From Armatimonadetes bacterium DC (GTDB lineage Bacteria > Armatimonadota > Fimbriimonadia > Fimbriimonadales > GBS-DC): a DNA stretch of 64,000 nucleotides. The notes under the pieces were generated by a model that was not told where the DNA came from, searched no databases, and saw only the letters and a list, made by a program, of their open reading frames with translations. The DNA lies in NCBI GenBank assembly GCA_001442985.1, contig LDYB01000014.1, positions 124,001 to 188,000 on the forward strand. The letters are read 5' to 3'. Made by a program: the position numbers and the translations under genes. Of the stretch, positions 33,446-43,604 are shown one piece after another. Position 1 is the first letter of the stretch; each line of letters opens with the position of its first letter.

Positions 33446-35062
33446 TCAGCACCCGACACCGAAGTTGAAAAGCACCAGCAGCAGGTCGGCATCATCGACA
33501 ACGCCATCCTGATTTAAGTCTTCAGGGCGGTTGCCCGTTTGCCCGAAAGCGAACAGGATTGCCAGCAGGTCGGCATCGTCGATGCAGTCGTCGCTGTTCA
33601 CATCGCCCAGAATCAGCGGCATACGGAGGTAGGGATCCAGGGTATCGCCTCCCGGTATCAACACTTCCATGAAGGTTTGCGAGACGGCACCCCGCGGTTT
33701 GATCCGCACCTGCCAGAGAGGCTGATAAACGGCGGGGTCGCTGTAAAGCGCCACCCATGCGGCAAGGTCGGGGGTTACTTGCCACACGCTCCGGGCGTCC
33801 GTGCGTGCGGTGAATCCTATCTGAAGCCCTGTTTGCGAGCTGGTGAGTCGGATTTGCACGGGGTGGTTTGGGGGCGCGCCTTCGATCAATCCCACCAGCA
33901 GGGGGCGCTCCACCTCCTGATGGGCGAAATAAAACTCGGTGGGGGCGCCATCGGGCATATTTGCCAGAAACGCGCCGTAGAAATAGCGCAGCGGGGGCGT
34001 GTCGACGGGAATTGTCAGCAACCATTCACGGCTTGCGTTCGGCGCAAGCGTCGCTTCCGTCTGAAAATCAGGCGGGAAGTTGCGCCGCCAGCCTGCCAGC
34101 TCGCTGCCGCACGCGAGCAAGCGCCCCCCACGCAGATGCACCGCCAGCTGCCCGTTGAGAGGCAAGACGCCACAGTTGATCAAACGCAGCTGCACCAATC
34201 GGGAGCCGTCGGGCAGCCGGACCGAAGGGGAAAACTGCCAGCAGAGCGACGGGCGCGGGAAGACCGTATTCTCGCGCTCCCAGCGCAGATTCGCAAAACC
34301 GAACGCGCTCCCGTTCCACTCCTTGCCGCTGGCACAAAGGGTCCATGCTTCCCCGATGCCTGCCCCGCTGGCGTCTATCTGGCGAGACACGACCCCCAGA
34401 AAGTAATGCTCCAGATGGGGCGGTTGACGAATGGGCGCTTCCGGGTAGACAAGGTGGTCGCGCTCTTCGCCACTGGGGTCAAACGCTGTTAACTGAAACT
34501 CAGTCGCTGGCACCCGGTAAGGCGCTTCATAGCGCAACTGGAGCGCGCCCTGCAACCCCCCACCCGGAGAAGGCGTAATCGCCATTCCCGTCTTCGGCGC
34601 GTCTGCAGGAACGCTCAGCACAGAAAGAATCTTAACCCGGTCGGCATACTCTTTGGTATCCGAACCGTTGACCACGCGAAACTGGATGTAAAAATCTTCT
34701 ACGGGCGTTTTGGTGGTCATTTTGAAGCGGAAAGTGCGTGCGCCGCCGGGCGCAATGCGGTCCGCGGGCGTGTTTGCCTCAAAGCGGAGGTTATGGGGGA
34801 TCGCATCCCAGGGCACATCCCACATCGCCGTCCATCCCGAAGGCACGGAAGTCGACTGCAGGACGCCGGCAGTGCCGTAAAGCACATGCAGCTGGTCTAC
34901 GCTCCACCCTGACCCGCCGGCGTTCTGGTTCACGACCTGCATTTCGTACTCAGGCAGAGCGGGATTAATCAGAGTCAGCGTAATCTGCACATTCTGCTGG
35001 GCAGAAGCCAGACTCAATCCCGCCCCCAACAAAAACCCCAGGAGTCCTTTCAGATTTTTCAT
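33446..35062 (-). CDS. Secreted protein with C-terminal dockerin-like doublet
   Basis: The start is the ATG at 35062 (MKNLKGLLGFLLGAGLSLASAQ, a signal peptide); the ORF track adds 94 upstream codons that lie across the promoter. The 538-residue product has a beta-rich body with no clear family. It ends in GDVNSDDCIDDADLLAILF and DLNQDGVVDDADLLLVLF. The first loop has a D where glycine is usual (NSDDC), which may weaken calcium binding. It is the last of three minus-strand genes after the BTAD regulator and the sigma factor. Its -10 TATAAT shares the TGTGC extension seen at 10978. Confidence 0.68.
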   Translation of the reverse strand: MKNLKGLLGFLLGAGLSLASAQQNVQITLTLINPALPEYEMQVVNQNAGGSGWSVDQLHVLYGTAGVLQSTSVPSGWTAMWDVPWDAIPHNLRFEANTPADRIAPGGARTFRFKMTTKTPVEDFYIQFRVVNGSDTKEYADRVKILSVLSVPADAPKTGMAITPSPGGGLQGALQLRYEAPYRVPATEFQLTAFDPSGEERDHLVYPEAPIRQPPHLEHYFLGVVSRQIDASGAGIGEAWTLCASGKEWNGSAFGFANLRWERENTVFPRPSLCWQFSPSVRLPDGSRLVQLRLINCGVLPLNGQLAVHLRGGRLLACGSELAGWRRNFPPDFQTEATLAPNASREWLLTIPVDTPPLRYFYGAFLANMPDGAPTEFYFAHQEVERPLLVGLIEGAPPNHPVQIRLTSSQTGLQIGFTARTDARSVWQVTPDLAAWVALYSDPAVYQPLWQVRIKPRGAVSQTFMEVLIPGGDTLDPYLRMPLILGDVNSDDCIDDADLLAILFAFGQTGNRPEDLNQDGVVDDADLLLVLFNFGVGC

Positions 35063-35083
35063 GACATGAAACCGTCCGAAAGT

Positions 35084-35089
35084 ATTATA
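35084..35089 (-). promoter_or_regulatory. -10 element of the secreted dockerin-like gene
   Basis: Read on the minus strand, TTGTGCTATAATACT gives a perfect TATAAT with a TGTGC extension, 21 nt before the ATG. The same TGTGCTATAATA block occurs in the promoter at 10972-10984. Confidence 0.65.
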
Positions 35090-35097
35090 GCACAAAA

Positions 35098-35127
35098 GCT
35101 CCCCCTCTCCGGGTGGAAAGGGGGAGC
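35098..35127 (-). terminator. Terminator of the sigma-factor gene
   Basis: GCTCCCCCTTTCC and GGAGAGGGGGAGC (minus strand) form a stem with one mismatch and are followed by TTTTG. It separates the sigma-factor transcript from the next promoter, whose -10 begins eight bases further on. The remaining 100 bp to the sigma gene show nothing else. Confidence 0.7.
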
Positions 35128-35226
35128 CAGGCAGGCACGGCAGGATGTAGGAGGGTAAGACGACTCCGCGTACCCTCGTGAGTGTGCTATCGATTCCATG
35201 CACCTGCAGTGCCAAATGTACCCGTC

Positions 35227-35883
35227 TCATAGCGCAAATCCCGTTTTGAGCGTTTTGCGCAGGCGTTCGCAGGCGTGCTGGCGCGCCCGAATCACCGCGC
35301 GTGGGGTCAGACGAAGTATCGCGGCGATTTCGCGGTCGGAGCATCGGCGGGTGCAGGGCAACCCCAAATTGCTGCCGGCTTGCAGGAACTGCTGAAGCGC
35401 CTGTCCCCCCGCTTCCAGAATCTCAATCTGCAGGTCAGGCTCCAGATGGAGCAGGAACGCCAGCGCATGGTGGCGCGGCATTGTCTGCAAAGCGCATGCC
35501 ACGGCATGCACCATCTCGTCGCCTTCCAGCGCCGCGCAGGTATTCTCAGAGGAGACAAGCGGGTAGTCAGGAGCCAGCGACTCCAGCGAGACTTCCCGAA
35601 GCACGCGCTTGCGAGCGCGCATAAATAGCCGATAGGTTACCTGCTTGAGATATCCCGTCAGACACGGTTCCCAGTTCGTGGCGTCTTCAGGCACTTTGAA
35701 CCGTAGCACGGCGATCATCGCTTCGCTAAGCAGGTCCTCCAGATCCTGCTCGTTGAGTGGGGTGCTACAGCAATTGTTCCAGTGGCGGAGCCACCCCCAT
35801 GCATGCTGTCTGGCAAACGCCAGCATCGATTCCGTCAGGGGATCGGAATCCGCATGTTCCCAATAAGTCTCGAATGTGTTCAT
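35227..35883 (-). CDS. ECF-like sigma-70 family factor
   Basis: The start is the ATG at 35883 after GGAGG, giving 218 residues; the ORF track starts 69 codons upstream inside the regulator gene. Region 2 is represented by LNEQDLEDLLSEAMIAVLRF and YLKQVTYRLFMRARKRV. Region 4 is a helix-turn-helix, CSDREIAAILRLTPRAVIRARQHACERLRK. No region 1.1 or 3 is obvious, so it is of ECF type. No anti-sigma gene is adjacent. A SARP-type direct repeat and a -10 element precede it. Confidence 0.75.
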   Translation of the reverse strand: MNTFETYWEHADSDPLTESMLAFARQHAWGWLRHWNNCCSTPLNEQDLEDLLSEAMIAVLRFKVPEDATNWEPCLTGYLKQVTYRLFMRARKRVLREVSLESLAPDYPLVSSENTCAALEGDEMVHAVACALQTMPRHHALAFLLHLEPDLQIEILEAGGQALQQFLQAGSNLGLPCTRRCSDREIAAILRLTPRAVIRARQHACERLRKTLKTGFAL

Positions 35884-35917
35884 CGTTATGCCTCCTTCTG
35901 CCGTGTTGCTGAAGGAG

Positions 35918-35949
35918 TCTATACTGGGGCACTGAAAATCCACTGAAAA
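35918..35949 (-). promoter_or_regulatory. SARP-type direct repeat and -10 of the sigma-factor gene
   Basis: On the minus strand the heptamer TTTTCAG occurs twice with a four-base spacer (TGGA), followed by eight bases and then TATAGA. This geometry (7-4-7-8 before the -10) is the known layout of binding sites for SARP/BTAD activators. A BTAD regulator is encoded directly upstream. Confidence 0.6.
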
Positions 35950-35953
35950 AGGG

Positions 35954-38900
35954 CTAAGAATGCAGGAGCGACTCGTAGAGCTGGCGTGTGGGTTCAGCAG
36001 GGGGTGTTTCGAGGATTTCGGTGAGCGCTTTCTGGCATCGGGTGTAGACATACTGCACATCGGCGCGGCGTCCCAGCGCGTGATAGGCACGCATCAGCAG
36101 GCGCACAGACGCCTCGTCGCAGGGATCCAGCTGCAGGGCGCGCTCGCAATACTCAATCACCTCATGGTGTTGCTCTTTCACGGAAGCAATCTGCCCTAAC
36201 ATCAGCAGGCACTCCAGATAGAGCGTGCGCAGGCGCTGCGCGTCGGGCTGACACCAGTCCTCTTCGCTGAATTCGGGGCAGAGGTCGCCCTGATAGAGGC
36301 GCAGGGCATCGTGCAATCGTGCTTCGCGGGCATCTAACTCGTTCAGCGCCAGCGCCTCCTGGGCAATCCGCTCAAATTCAAAAGCATCAGCGACCCAGCC
36401 ATGGGGAGGCGCCCAGCGATACAGCCCTGATTCGTGGTGAATCCAGTCGCCGACAGGGTTGCCGAAGGCGGCGCGGAGCGAGCGGCGCACGGCAGAGACG
36501 GTGGTCTGCAGGTTGACCCGCGCCCGCTCCAGAGGGAGATGGGGGAAGTGGCTCTCGCAGAGGGTGTCGGCATGCACGGGGCGTCCGCGCGCCAGCACGA
36601 GGTGCGCAAAGAGTGCGCGCGTGCGTGGGCTGACCCACTGCGCAGGTGCCATCTGGCGATGGTGGAACCGCACGCTGATCTGCCCCAGCAGGCGCACTTC
36701 CAGCTCCCAGCCGGCGGTACTGAAGGCGGGCGCGTCGGGCACAGGCTTCTTCACACGGCGCAACCCCAGCGGCTTGCCGTACTCGGTCAGCAAACTTTCT
36801 GCGCGTTCCTCATCCTGAAGGGCGGAATCGCCTGCTCCCATCGCGCGTTCCACCTGCGCCCTTTGCAGCAGGCTCAGCCCCAGAAAAAGCGCATGTCCCC
36901 AGCGCTCCGCAAGACGAACCGCTTGCTCGGCGGCTTCGAGGGCGTCCTGCCAGTTTGTCTGCGTCGCTTCGTCCATGGAACGCAGTCGTGCGTATTCCAC
37001 CTGTAATTCGGGAATGGCGTTCACCTCCGCCAGCGGGCGCGCCTGCTCGAGGATCGGTCCTGCGCTCTCTGACTGATGCAGGAGCAGAGCCATCTGGGCT
37101 TGCGTCAGCAGGCATCGGGCGAGCAGAAAACCGTTGCCCATCTTCTGTGCCAGTCGGCGCGATTCGGTGAGCGCCGCCTCCGCCTCCTGAAAACGCTCCA
37201 TCTCTATCAGCGCCAGGGCGCGATAGTAGAGCCACTCCCCTTCGCGCTCAAACCCGACCGCCTGGCGCGTTAAGCGCAGTGCCTGATCGGCGAAATGGAG
37301 CGCTTCCGCGGCGTCGCGATACAGCAGACTGAAGAAAGCCAGCTCGTACACGGCGGAACCTGCCTCGACGGAAGCCTCCAGGGCACGCAGGGCGCGCACA
37401 TGATAAAGCACCTCCGCGCCGCGCCCCTCATGGAGCGCTTTCTCGCCCTGCATCAGATGCCAGAGCTCTTTCCATGCGGGCAGGTTTTGAGCCGACTCAG
37501 CGAGCTGTTCCATCTGCTCCAGCACGGCGTCCGCCAGCTCGGCGTCGCCGCAGGCGAGCGCCAGGCGCAGGGTATAGCGCAGGGTTCCGATCCAGCGCAG
37601 TTGCCATTCTCGCTCTGGGCGCATGCGCGTCCACACCGCTCGATGGAGCGCCAGCGCCGCGTGCAGCTTGCCCTGACACGCCAGCACATAGGCTAAACTC
37701 AACTCCAGCATCGACTGCTGGGCAGCGCTCCAGCCGCCCGCCTGAAGCAGGCTCTGAAGCTCGCTTTCGGCTTCCTGCGCGCGCCCCAGCTGCGCCAGTT
37801 GCCCCGCGCGAGCGCAATGCACCTGCACCCACAGGTTGCGCTGAGGGTCATATTCAGGGTGGGCGGCAATCGCTGCCAGCGCCTCCTGCGACGCCTCCAG
37901 CGCGCGCAGGAGCCCATCGGGCAAGCAAAAAAGCAGATGCGGGCGCTCGGCAAGCAAGGCGAGGCGTTTCTCCATCGCGCCTTGCTGGGTTGCCGCCTGC
38001 AGGCATGCGTCCAGCAGCTGGAGCCGAAAGCGTGCGGGCGAGCGATAGCGCGCCTGATGATGCGCCGCCCAGAGCCGTTCCAGCACCCGCGCGTCTGGCT
38101 CCGCACGCATCCAGTGGAACCATTTCTGCTCTTCGGGGAGGTCGGCATAAGCAGGCGATTCCAGCAACTCCGCAATCTGCCGATGCATCTGTGCCCGCTG
38201 GCGAGCTGGAATCGCCTCGTAAAGCACCTCCCGGACCAGGGGATGGCGCCACCACAGGAACCCTGTCCGCTCCTCCAGCCAGCCTGTCCGCGTCAGGTTC
38301 TCCGCCGAACGCGCCGCCTGACGCGCCTTCACGCCCGTCAGCTCTGTGAGCAAGCCGGGTTCGGATTCCAGTTCCCTGAAAGGGACACCCCCCTCAAAAC
38401 AGCTGAGCCACTGGAGCAGGGCGCGGTCGCGAGCGGAAAGCTCCTGCGCGGAGCGTTGCACCAGCACGCGCAAACCCGCCGGAATCCAGCCCTCCCAATC
38501 CGCTGTGCCCGCACGCAGGTTTTTATCGCTGGCAATCGCCCGTAGAATTTCCACCGTGAACAATAAGTTGCCCCCTGTGCGCTTCCAGAGTGTGTGGACG
38601 AATTCGCTCGCCTCGCGCAAAGCAGGACACCAGTCGCGCACCAGCGCCGCTGTTTCCGATTCCGAGAGCGGCGGAATAACCACCTCCTGCCCCACGCTCT
38701 GCTCCTGGCTGCGGCGCATCAGCGCATAGAGGGCGGGATTCTCCACAGGGGTCGCCAGCGTGAGCAGGATGCCTATCGGCTCATAGCGCACCCCGAAAAG
38801 CCAGCTTTCCAGCATGCGTATCAATGGCTCGGAGGCGCGGTGAAAATCGTCCAGACAGAGCAGAAGCGGTTGCTTGCGTGCGATGGTTCGGAGCGTGCGC

Positions 38901-39253
38901 ACCATCTGCACCGGCAAGAAGCGCGAGTGGGGGGTTCGTAGCCACTGCTCCACCTGCTCGTTCAGGGGTTGCACCGCAGGGTCGTCGGGGAATGCCTGCG
39001 CGATCTGTTCCAGAAGATGGGCGACAGGCATCCAGACGGGTTCTACCTGCTCGCCACGACACCATCCTTCAGCGGGCAGGAGCCCCATCTGCGGCGCCAG
39101 CGCCGTCATCTCGCGCATCAGCGCGGTGCGTCCTGCCCCCCGTTCGCCTGACAAAAACAGCAACCCGCCGTTGCCCTGCGCCACCTGCTGAAGCCACGCC
39201 TGAAGCGCCTGACGCACAGGAGCGCGTACCTCAGAAAGCGGAGTCGTCTGCAT
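35954..39253 (-). CDS. BTAD/SARP-type regulator with AAA ATPase and TPR region
   Basis: The protein of about 1099 residues begins at the ATG at 39253, eight bases after a -10 element; the track start at 39262 is a TTG within that element. A STAND-like ATPase domain comes first (LFLSGERGAGRTALMREM, where the usual Walker A lysine is arginine, and LLLCLDDFHRA as Walker B). A long TPR-like helical region follows. The C-terminus has a winged helix (LEVRLLGQISVRFHHRQMAP, LERARVNLQTTVSAVRRSLR) and a BTAD domain ending QLDPCDEASVRLLMRAYHALG. Such proteins usually activate transcription by binding direct repeats upstream of -10 boxes. Confidence 0.85.
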   Translation of the reverse strand: MQTTPLSEVRAPVRQALQAWLQQVAQGNGGLLFLSGERGAGRTALMREMTALAPQMGLLPAEGWCRGEQVEPVWMPVAHLLEQIAQAFPDDPAVQPLNEQVEQWLRTPHSRFLPVQMVRTLRTIARKQPLLLCLDDFHRASEPLIRMLESWLFGVRYEPIGILLTLATPVENPALYALMRRSQEQSVGQEVVIPPLSESETAALVRDWCPALREASEFVHTLWKRTGGNLLFTVEILRAIASDKNLRAGTADWEGWIPAGLRVLVQRSAQELSARDRALLQWLSCFEGGVPFRELESEPGLLTELTGVKARQAARSAENLTRTGWLEERTGFLWWRHPLVREVLYEAIPARQRAQMHRQIAELLESPAYADLPEEQKWFHWMRAEPDARVLERLWAAHHQARYRSPARFRLQLLDACLQAATQQGAMEKRLALLAERPHLLFCLPDGLLRALEASQEALAAIAAHPEYDPQRNLWVQVHCARAGQLAQLGRAQEAESELQSLLQAGGWSAAQQSMLELSLAYVLACQGKLHAALALHRAVWTRMRPEREWQLRWIGTLRYTLRLALACGDAELADAVLEQMEQLAESAQNLPAWKELWHLMQGEKALHEGRGAEVLYHVRALRALEASVEAGSAVYELAFFSLLYRDAAEALHFADQALRLTRQAVGFEREGEWLYYRALALIEMERFQEAEAALTESRRLAQKMGNGFLLARCLLTQAQMALLLHQSESAGPILEQARPLAEVNAIPELQVEYARLRSMDEATQTNWQDALEAAEQAVRLAERWGHALFLGLSLLQRAQVERAMGAGDSALQDEERAESLLTEYGKPLGLRRVKKPVPDAPAFSTAGWELEVRLLGQISVRFHHRQMAPAQWVSPRTRALFAHLVLARGRPVHADTLCESHFPHLPLERARVNLQTTVSAVRRSLRAAFGNPVGDWIHHESGLYRWAPPHGWVADAFEFERIAQEALALNELDAREARLHDALRLYQGDLCPEFSEEDWCQPDAQRLRTLYLECLLMLGQIASVKEQHHEVIEYCERALQLDPCDEASVRLLMRAYHALGRRADVQYVYTRCQKALTEILETPPAEPTRQLYESLLHS

Positions 39254-39261
39254 CCGCTTCA

Positions 39262-39267
39262 AGTATA
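39262..39267 (-). promoter_or_regulatory. -10 element of the BTAD regulator gene (leaderless)
   Basis: Read on the minus strand, GCAGGTATACTTG places TATACT eight bases before the ATG at 39253. Confidence 0.6.
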
Positions 39268-39281
39268 CCTGCCTCTTCGGG

Positions 39282-39287
39282 TATAAT
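39282..39287 (+). promoter_or_regulatory. -10 element of the macro-domain gene
   Basis: TATAAT in CGGGTATAATCAC lies 19 nt before the ATG at 39307. A GCGAGG Shine-Dalgarno-like sequence sits in between. It is back to back with the regulator promoter. Confidence 0.6.
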
Positions 39288-39306
39288 CACAGCGAGGTCG
39301 CAACGG

Positions 39307-40449
39307 ATGGCGCACTTGCAACACCCATGGCTGACACGGATTCGTCCGAGCGCGGTGTTTTCTGTAGGGAACACGCGCGTGGAGCTGTACACGCTGGCGC
39401 CCACGAACCTGCATCGCCTCTCAGCCGATGTGTTGATTCTGCCAGCGGACCCCACCCTGCGCATGGTGCGCGGGATTCGCAAGCAGGTTCGCGATTATGG
39501 CGGCTACCGCCTGATTGAAGACGAAGCCGCGACGCTGGCGCCGCTGCCACCGGGCGGAATCGCCCTCACTTCGGGTGGACGAACCCGGTTCCGTAAAATC
39601 CTGCATCCCAACCTGTATGATGCGCAATACACGACCCACTCCCAGCTCCAGCGTGAGGCGCTCCATAACGCCTTTGAACTCGCCCTCAAGGAAGGCGCCC
39701 GAACGATTGCCGTTGCGGATTACACGCTCGATTTGCGCCGCGCCCTTGCCGAAGAGACCGCCTGTACCCTGATGGAAGCATGGCAGCCGTTCAGCCAGCA
39801 GAGCCTGACCCTCAAAATCGTCACCACGCGCCCCATCAACGGCTGGGCGTTCCAGCAGGTGCTGGGCTGGGTCGCACAACGCGGACTCCAGCCATATCCT
39901 GCCGCCCTGCGCGTGCGCCACACCATCCTTCACACCGTTCAAACTCCCGATTACCTGAGTATTCCTGCTGAAGGCGTGTGGCATTTCACCGACCCGAATC
40001 TGGGCGGCACGCAGAGCCTACTGGCAAAGCGGGGGGGTGTCATCCTCCAGCAGAAGATCAGGGAACTGGCGCCAATCGCGCTGGGAACCAGCACCATCTG
40101 CCCCGCAGGCGCACTGCCACAAGAGTTCGTGGTTCACCTCGCTGTCATGCCCGCGGCTGGGACGGTTTCGCAAGACGCCTTAGCCAGCGCGCTCTCCCAT
40201 GCGCTGGAGCTGAGCCATAATCAGAACCTCTATAGCATTCTCGTGCCCCTGCCTGAAGGGCAGGGCGAGCCGTTCGTGCAGGCAGTGCTTGACGCGATAG
40301 ACGCCTACCTGCATCGGGTGCTTTTCACGCGCATTGAGCGCATTATTCTCACCGCGCCCCAGAATGCACTCTGGCAGGCAGGGCTGGAGCGGCTCCGCCC
40401 GTGGGTGCAACTGCCCCCACCCGAGACGCTTGAAACGGCGGTCGGATAG
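39307..40449 (+). CDS. Protein with two macro-domain-like modules
   Basis: The start is the ATG at 39307; the ORF track runs 161 codons upstream antisense to the regulator. The 380-residue product begins each half with a macro-like pattern. The first is LSADVLILPADPTLRMVRGI followed by GGIALTSGG. The second is FTDPNLGGTQSLLAKRGGVI followed by GTSTICPAGALPQEFVVHLAV. Macro domains bind or hydrolyse ADP-ribose and related ligands. The calls rest on motif order, and catalytic ability cannot be judged. It is divergent from the BTAD regulator. Confidence 0.55.
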   Translation: MAHLQHPWLTRIRPSAVFSVGNTRVELYTLAPTNLHRLSADVLILPADPTLRMVRGIRKQVRDYGGYRLIEDEAATLAPLPPGGIALTSGGRTRFRKILHPNLYDAQYTTHSQLQREALHNAFELALKEGARTIAVADYTLDLRRALAEETACTLMEAWQPFSQQSLTLKIVTTRPINGWAFQQVLGWVAQRGLQPYPAALRVRHTILHTVQTPDYLSIPAEGVWHFTDPNLGGTQSLLAKRGGVILQQKIRELAPIALGTSTICPAGALPQEFVVHLAVMPAAGTVSQDALASALSHALELSHNQNLYSILVPLPEGQGEPFVQAVLDAIDAYLHRVLFTRIERIILTAPQNALWQAGLERLRPWVQLPPPETLETAVG

Positions 40450-40451
40450 GG

Positions 40452-40457
40452 TATCCT
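40452..40457 (+). promoter_or_regulatory. -10 element of pyrG
   Basis: TATCCT in AGGGTATCCTTTA begins two bases after the stop of the macro-domain gene. A TAGGGT...ACCCTA hairpin overlaps the likely transcription start. The leader is about 60 nt. Confidence 0.5.
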
Positions 40458-40463
40458 TTATAG

Positions 40464-42182
<1,719 letters not shown>

Positions 42183-42183
42183 G

Positions 42184-42189
42184 TATACT
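42184..42189 (+). promoter_or_regulatory. -10 element of the isomerase-like gene
   Basis: TATACT in ATAGGTATACTATCC begins two bases after the pyrG stop and lies about 55 nt before the next start codon. Confidence 0.5.
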
Positions 42190-42244
42190 ATCCCCCGCAC
42201 CCCGCGTGGGCGGGCAAAGAGAAAAGCGAAAACGGAGGCACATG

Positions 42245-43003
42245 ATGAAACCTAAAGTTGGAGTGCAGCTCTACTCGGTAAGGGACGATTGCAAACGCGA
42301 CCTGCCCTGGACACTCGCTGAAGTCGCCAAAATCGGCTATCAGGGCGTGGAATTCGCGGGCTACTACGACTACGACGCCAAAACACTCCGCAGAATGCTG
42401 GACGAAAACGGGCTGGAATGCTGCGGCACCCATATCGGAATCGACCACCTGCTGGGCGACAATCTGATGCGCACGCTGGAGTTTCATCAGATTCTGGGCT
42501 GTAAGTATCTGATTGTGCCTGGGTTGCCCGAAGAGCGCCGCGCCTCGCTAACGGCATGGCGTGAGACCGCCCAGCTGTTCAACGAGATTGCCGAGCGTCT
42601 CAAGCCCTACGGCTTCCGCACAGGCTATCACAACCACTGGGTGGAGTTCCAGCCGATGGAGGGCGAAATCCCCTGGGATGTGTTTTTCAGCAACACCTCG
42701 CCTGAGGTGATTATGCAGATTGACACAGGGAATGCCCTGCATGGGGGCGCGCATGCGGAGCCATTCGTGCGCAAATACCCCGGTCGCGCGATTACGGTGC
42801 ATTGCAAGGAGTTCTCCAGCACGAACCCCAACGCCGTGATTGGCGAGGGTGAAGTCCACTGGCAGGAGTTCTTTGAAGCGTGCGAGACGGTCGGCGGCAC
42901 CGAGTGGTACATCGTGGAGCAGGAGACCTACGCCCACTCGCCTCTGGAGACGATTCGCCTCTGCTTTGAGGCGATGCGGCGGATGGGCAAGGTTCACCCG
43001 TAA
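42245..43003 (+). CDS. Sugar phosphate isomerase/epimerase-like TIM-barrel protein
   Basis: The 252-residue protein belongs to the xylose-isomerase-like superfamily (KVGVQLYSVRDDCKRDLPWT, GYQGVEFAGYYDYDAKTL). Metal ligands are suggested by TGYHNHWVEF, MQIDTGNALHGG, and the late YIVEQETY. The start at the second of two adjacent ATGs gives six bases to GGAGG; the first gives only three. The ORF track begins further upstream without homology. The substrate is unknown. Confidence 0.85.
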   Translation: MKPKVGVQLYSVRDDCKRDLPWTLAEVAKIGYQGVEFAGYYDYDAKTLRRMLDENGLECCGTHIGIDHLLGDNLMRTLEFHQILGCKYLIVPGLPEERRASLTAWRETAQLFNEIAERLKPYGFRTGYHNHWVEFQPMEGEIPWDVFFSNTSPEVIMQIDTGNALHGGAHAEPFVRKYPGRAITVHCKEFSSTNPNAVIGEGEVHWQEFFEACETVGGTEWYIVEQETYAHSPLETIRLCFEAMRRMGKVHP

Positions 43004-43052
43004 AGGCACGGGTTTTGGCGCAACGCTGAAACCTTCGAGCGCCCGAATCAGG

Positions 43053-43058
43053 TATCAT
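43053..43058 (+). promoter_or_regulatory. -10 element of the recX-rny operon
   Basis: TATCAT in CAGGTATCATAAG lies about 60 nt before the recX ATG, in the 116-bp gap after the isomerase-like gene. Confidence 0.4.
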
Positions 43059-43119
43059 AAGAGGAAGGCGAGCGACTGACCGGGCAGTCAGGGGCGCGAC
43101 ACGGAGGTGCAGGCGAGCG

Positions 43120-43602
43120 ATGCGTGCCGAACCGGGCGACCTCGCGCAGGCAGTCGCACTGGCTCTACGCTGGCTCCGCGTGCGTGATTACTCAAGCGCC
43201 GAGATGGCGCAGCGACTGCGCACACGAGGCTTTTCGGAAACGGTTGTTGACGAAGCGCTGAACTGGCTCATCGAAGAGCGATGGCTCTCCGATGAGCGCC
43301 TGACTCAGCGGCTGATTGCGCGATTCTGTGAGGAGGAACCGTCGGGCGACGCGCGCATCCGGCAGGAGTTTGAACGGCGCGGGCTGCCGCCGCCCGCCGA
43401 ACTCCCGCTGGAAGAAACCGAGCGCGCGCTCGAAGCACTCAAACAACGGTTTGGCACGCCTCCTGAACGCTCCGACGCCCGTACCCGCGCCCGCTGGTTC
43501 CGCTTCCTGCTCCAGCGCGGATTCGAAGCGGAAACCGCTCGCCACGCCTTGCAACAGTGGAATCCTGAACTGAGCGACGACCCGTTCCTGTCAGGAGGCT
43601 AA
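43120..43602 (+). CDS. recX: Regulatory protein RecX
   Basis: The 160-residue protein has the three-helix-repeat pattern of RecX: ALRWLRVRDYSSAEMAQRLRTRGF, then DEALNWLIEERWLSDERLTQRLI and a C-terminal FLLQRGFEAETARHAL (quoted in part). RecX inhibits or modulates RecA filaments. recA itself is not in the window. rny starts two bases after the stop, so the two genes probably form one transcript. Confidence 0.85.
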   Translation: MRAEPGDLAQAVALALRWLRVRDYSSAEMAQRLRTRGFSETVVDEALNWLIEERWLSDERLTQRLIARFCEEEPSGDARIRQEFERRGLPPPAELPLEETERALEALKQRFGTPPERSDARTRARWFRFLLQRGFEAETARHALQQWNPELSDDPFLSGG

Positions 43603-43604
43603 CT

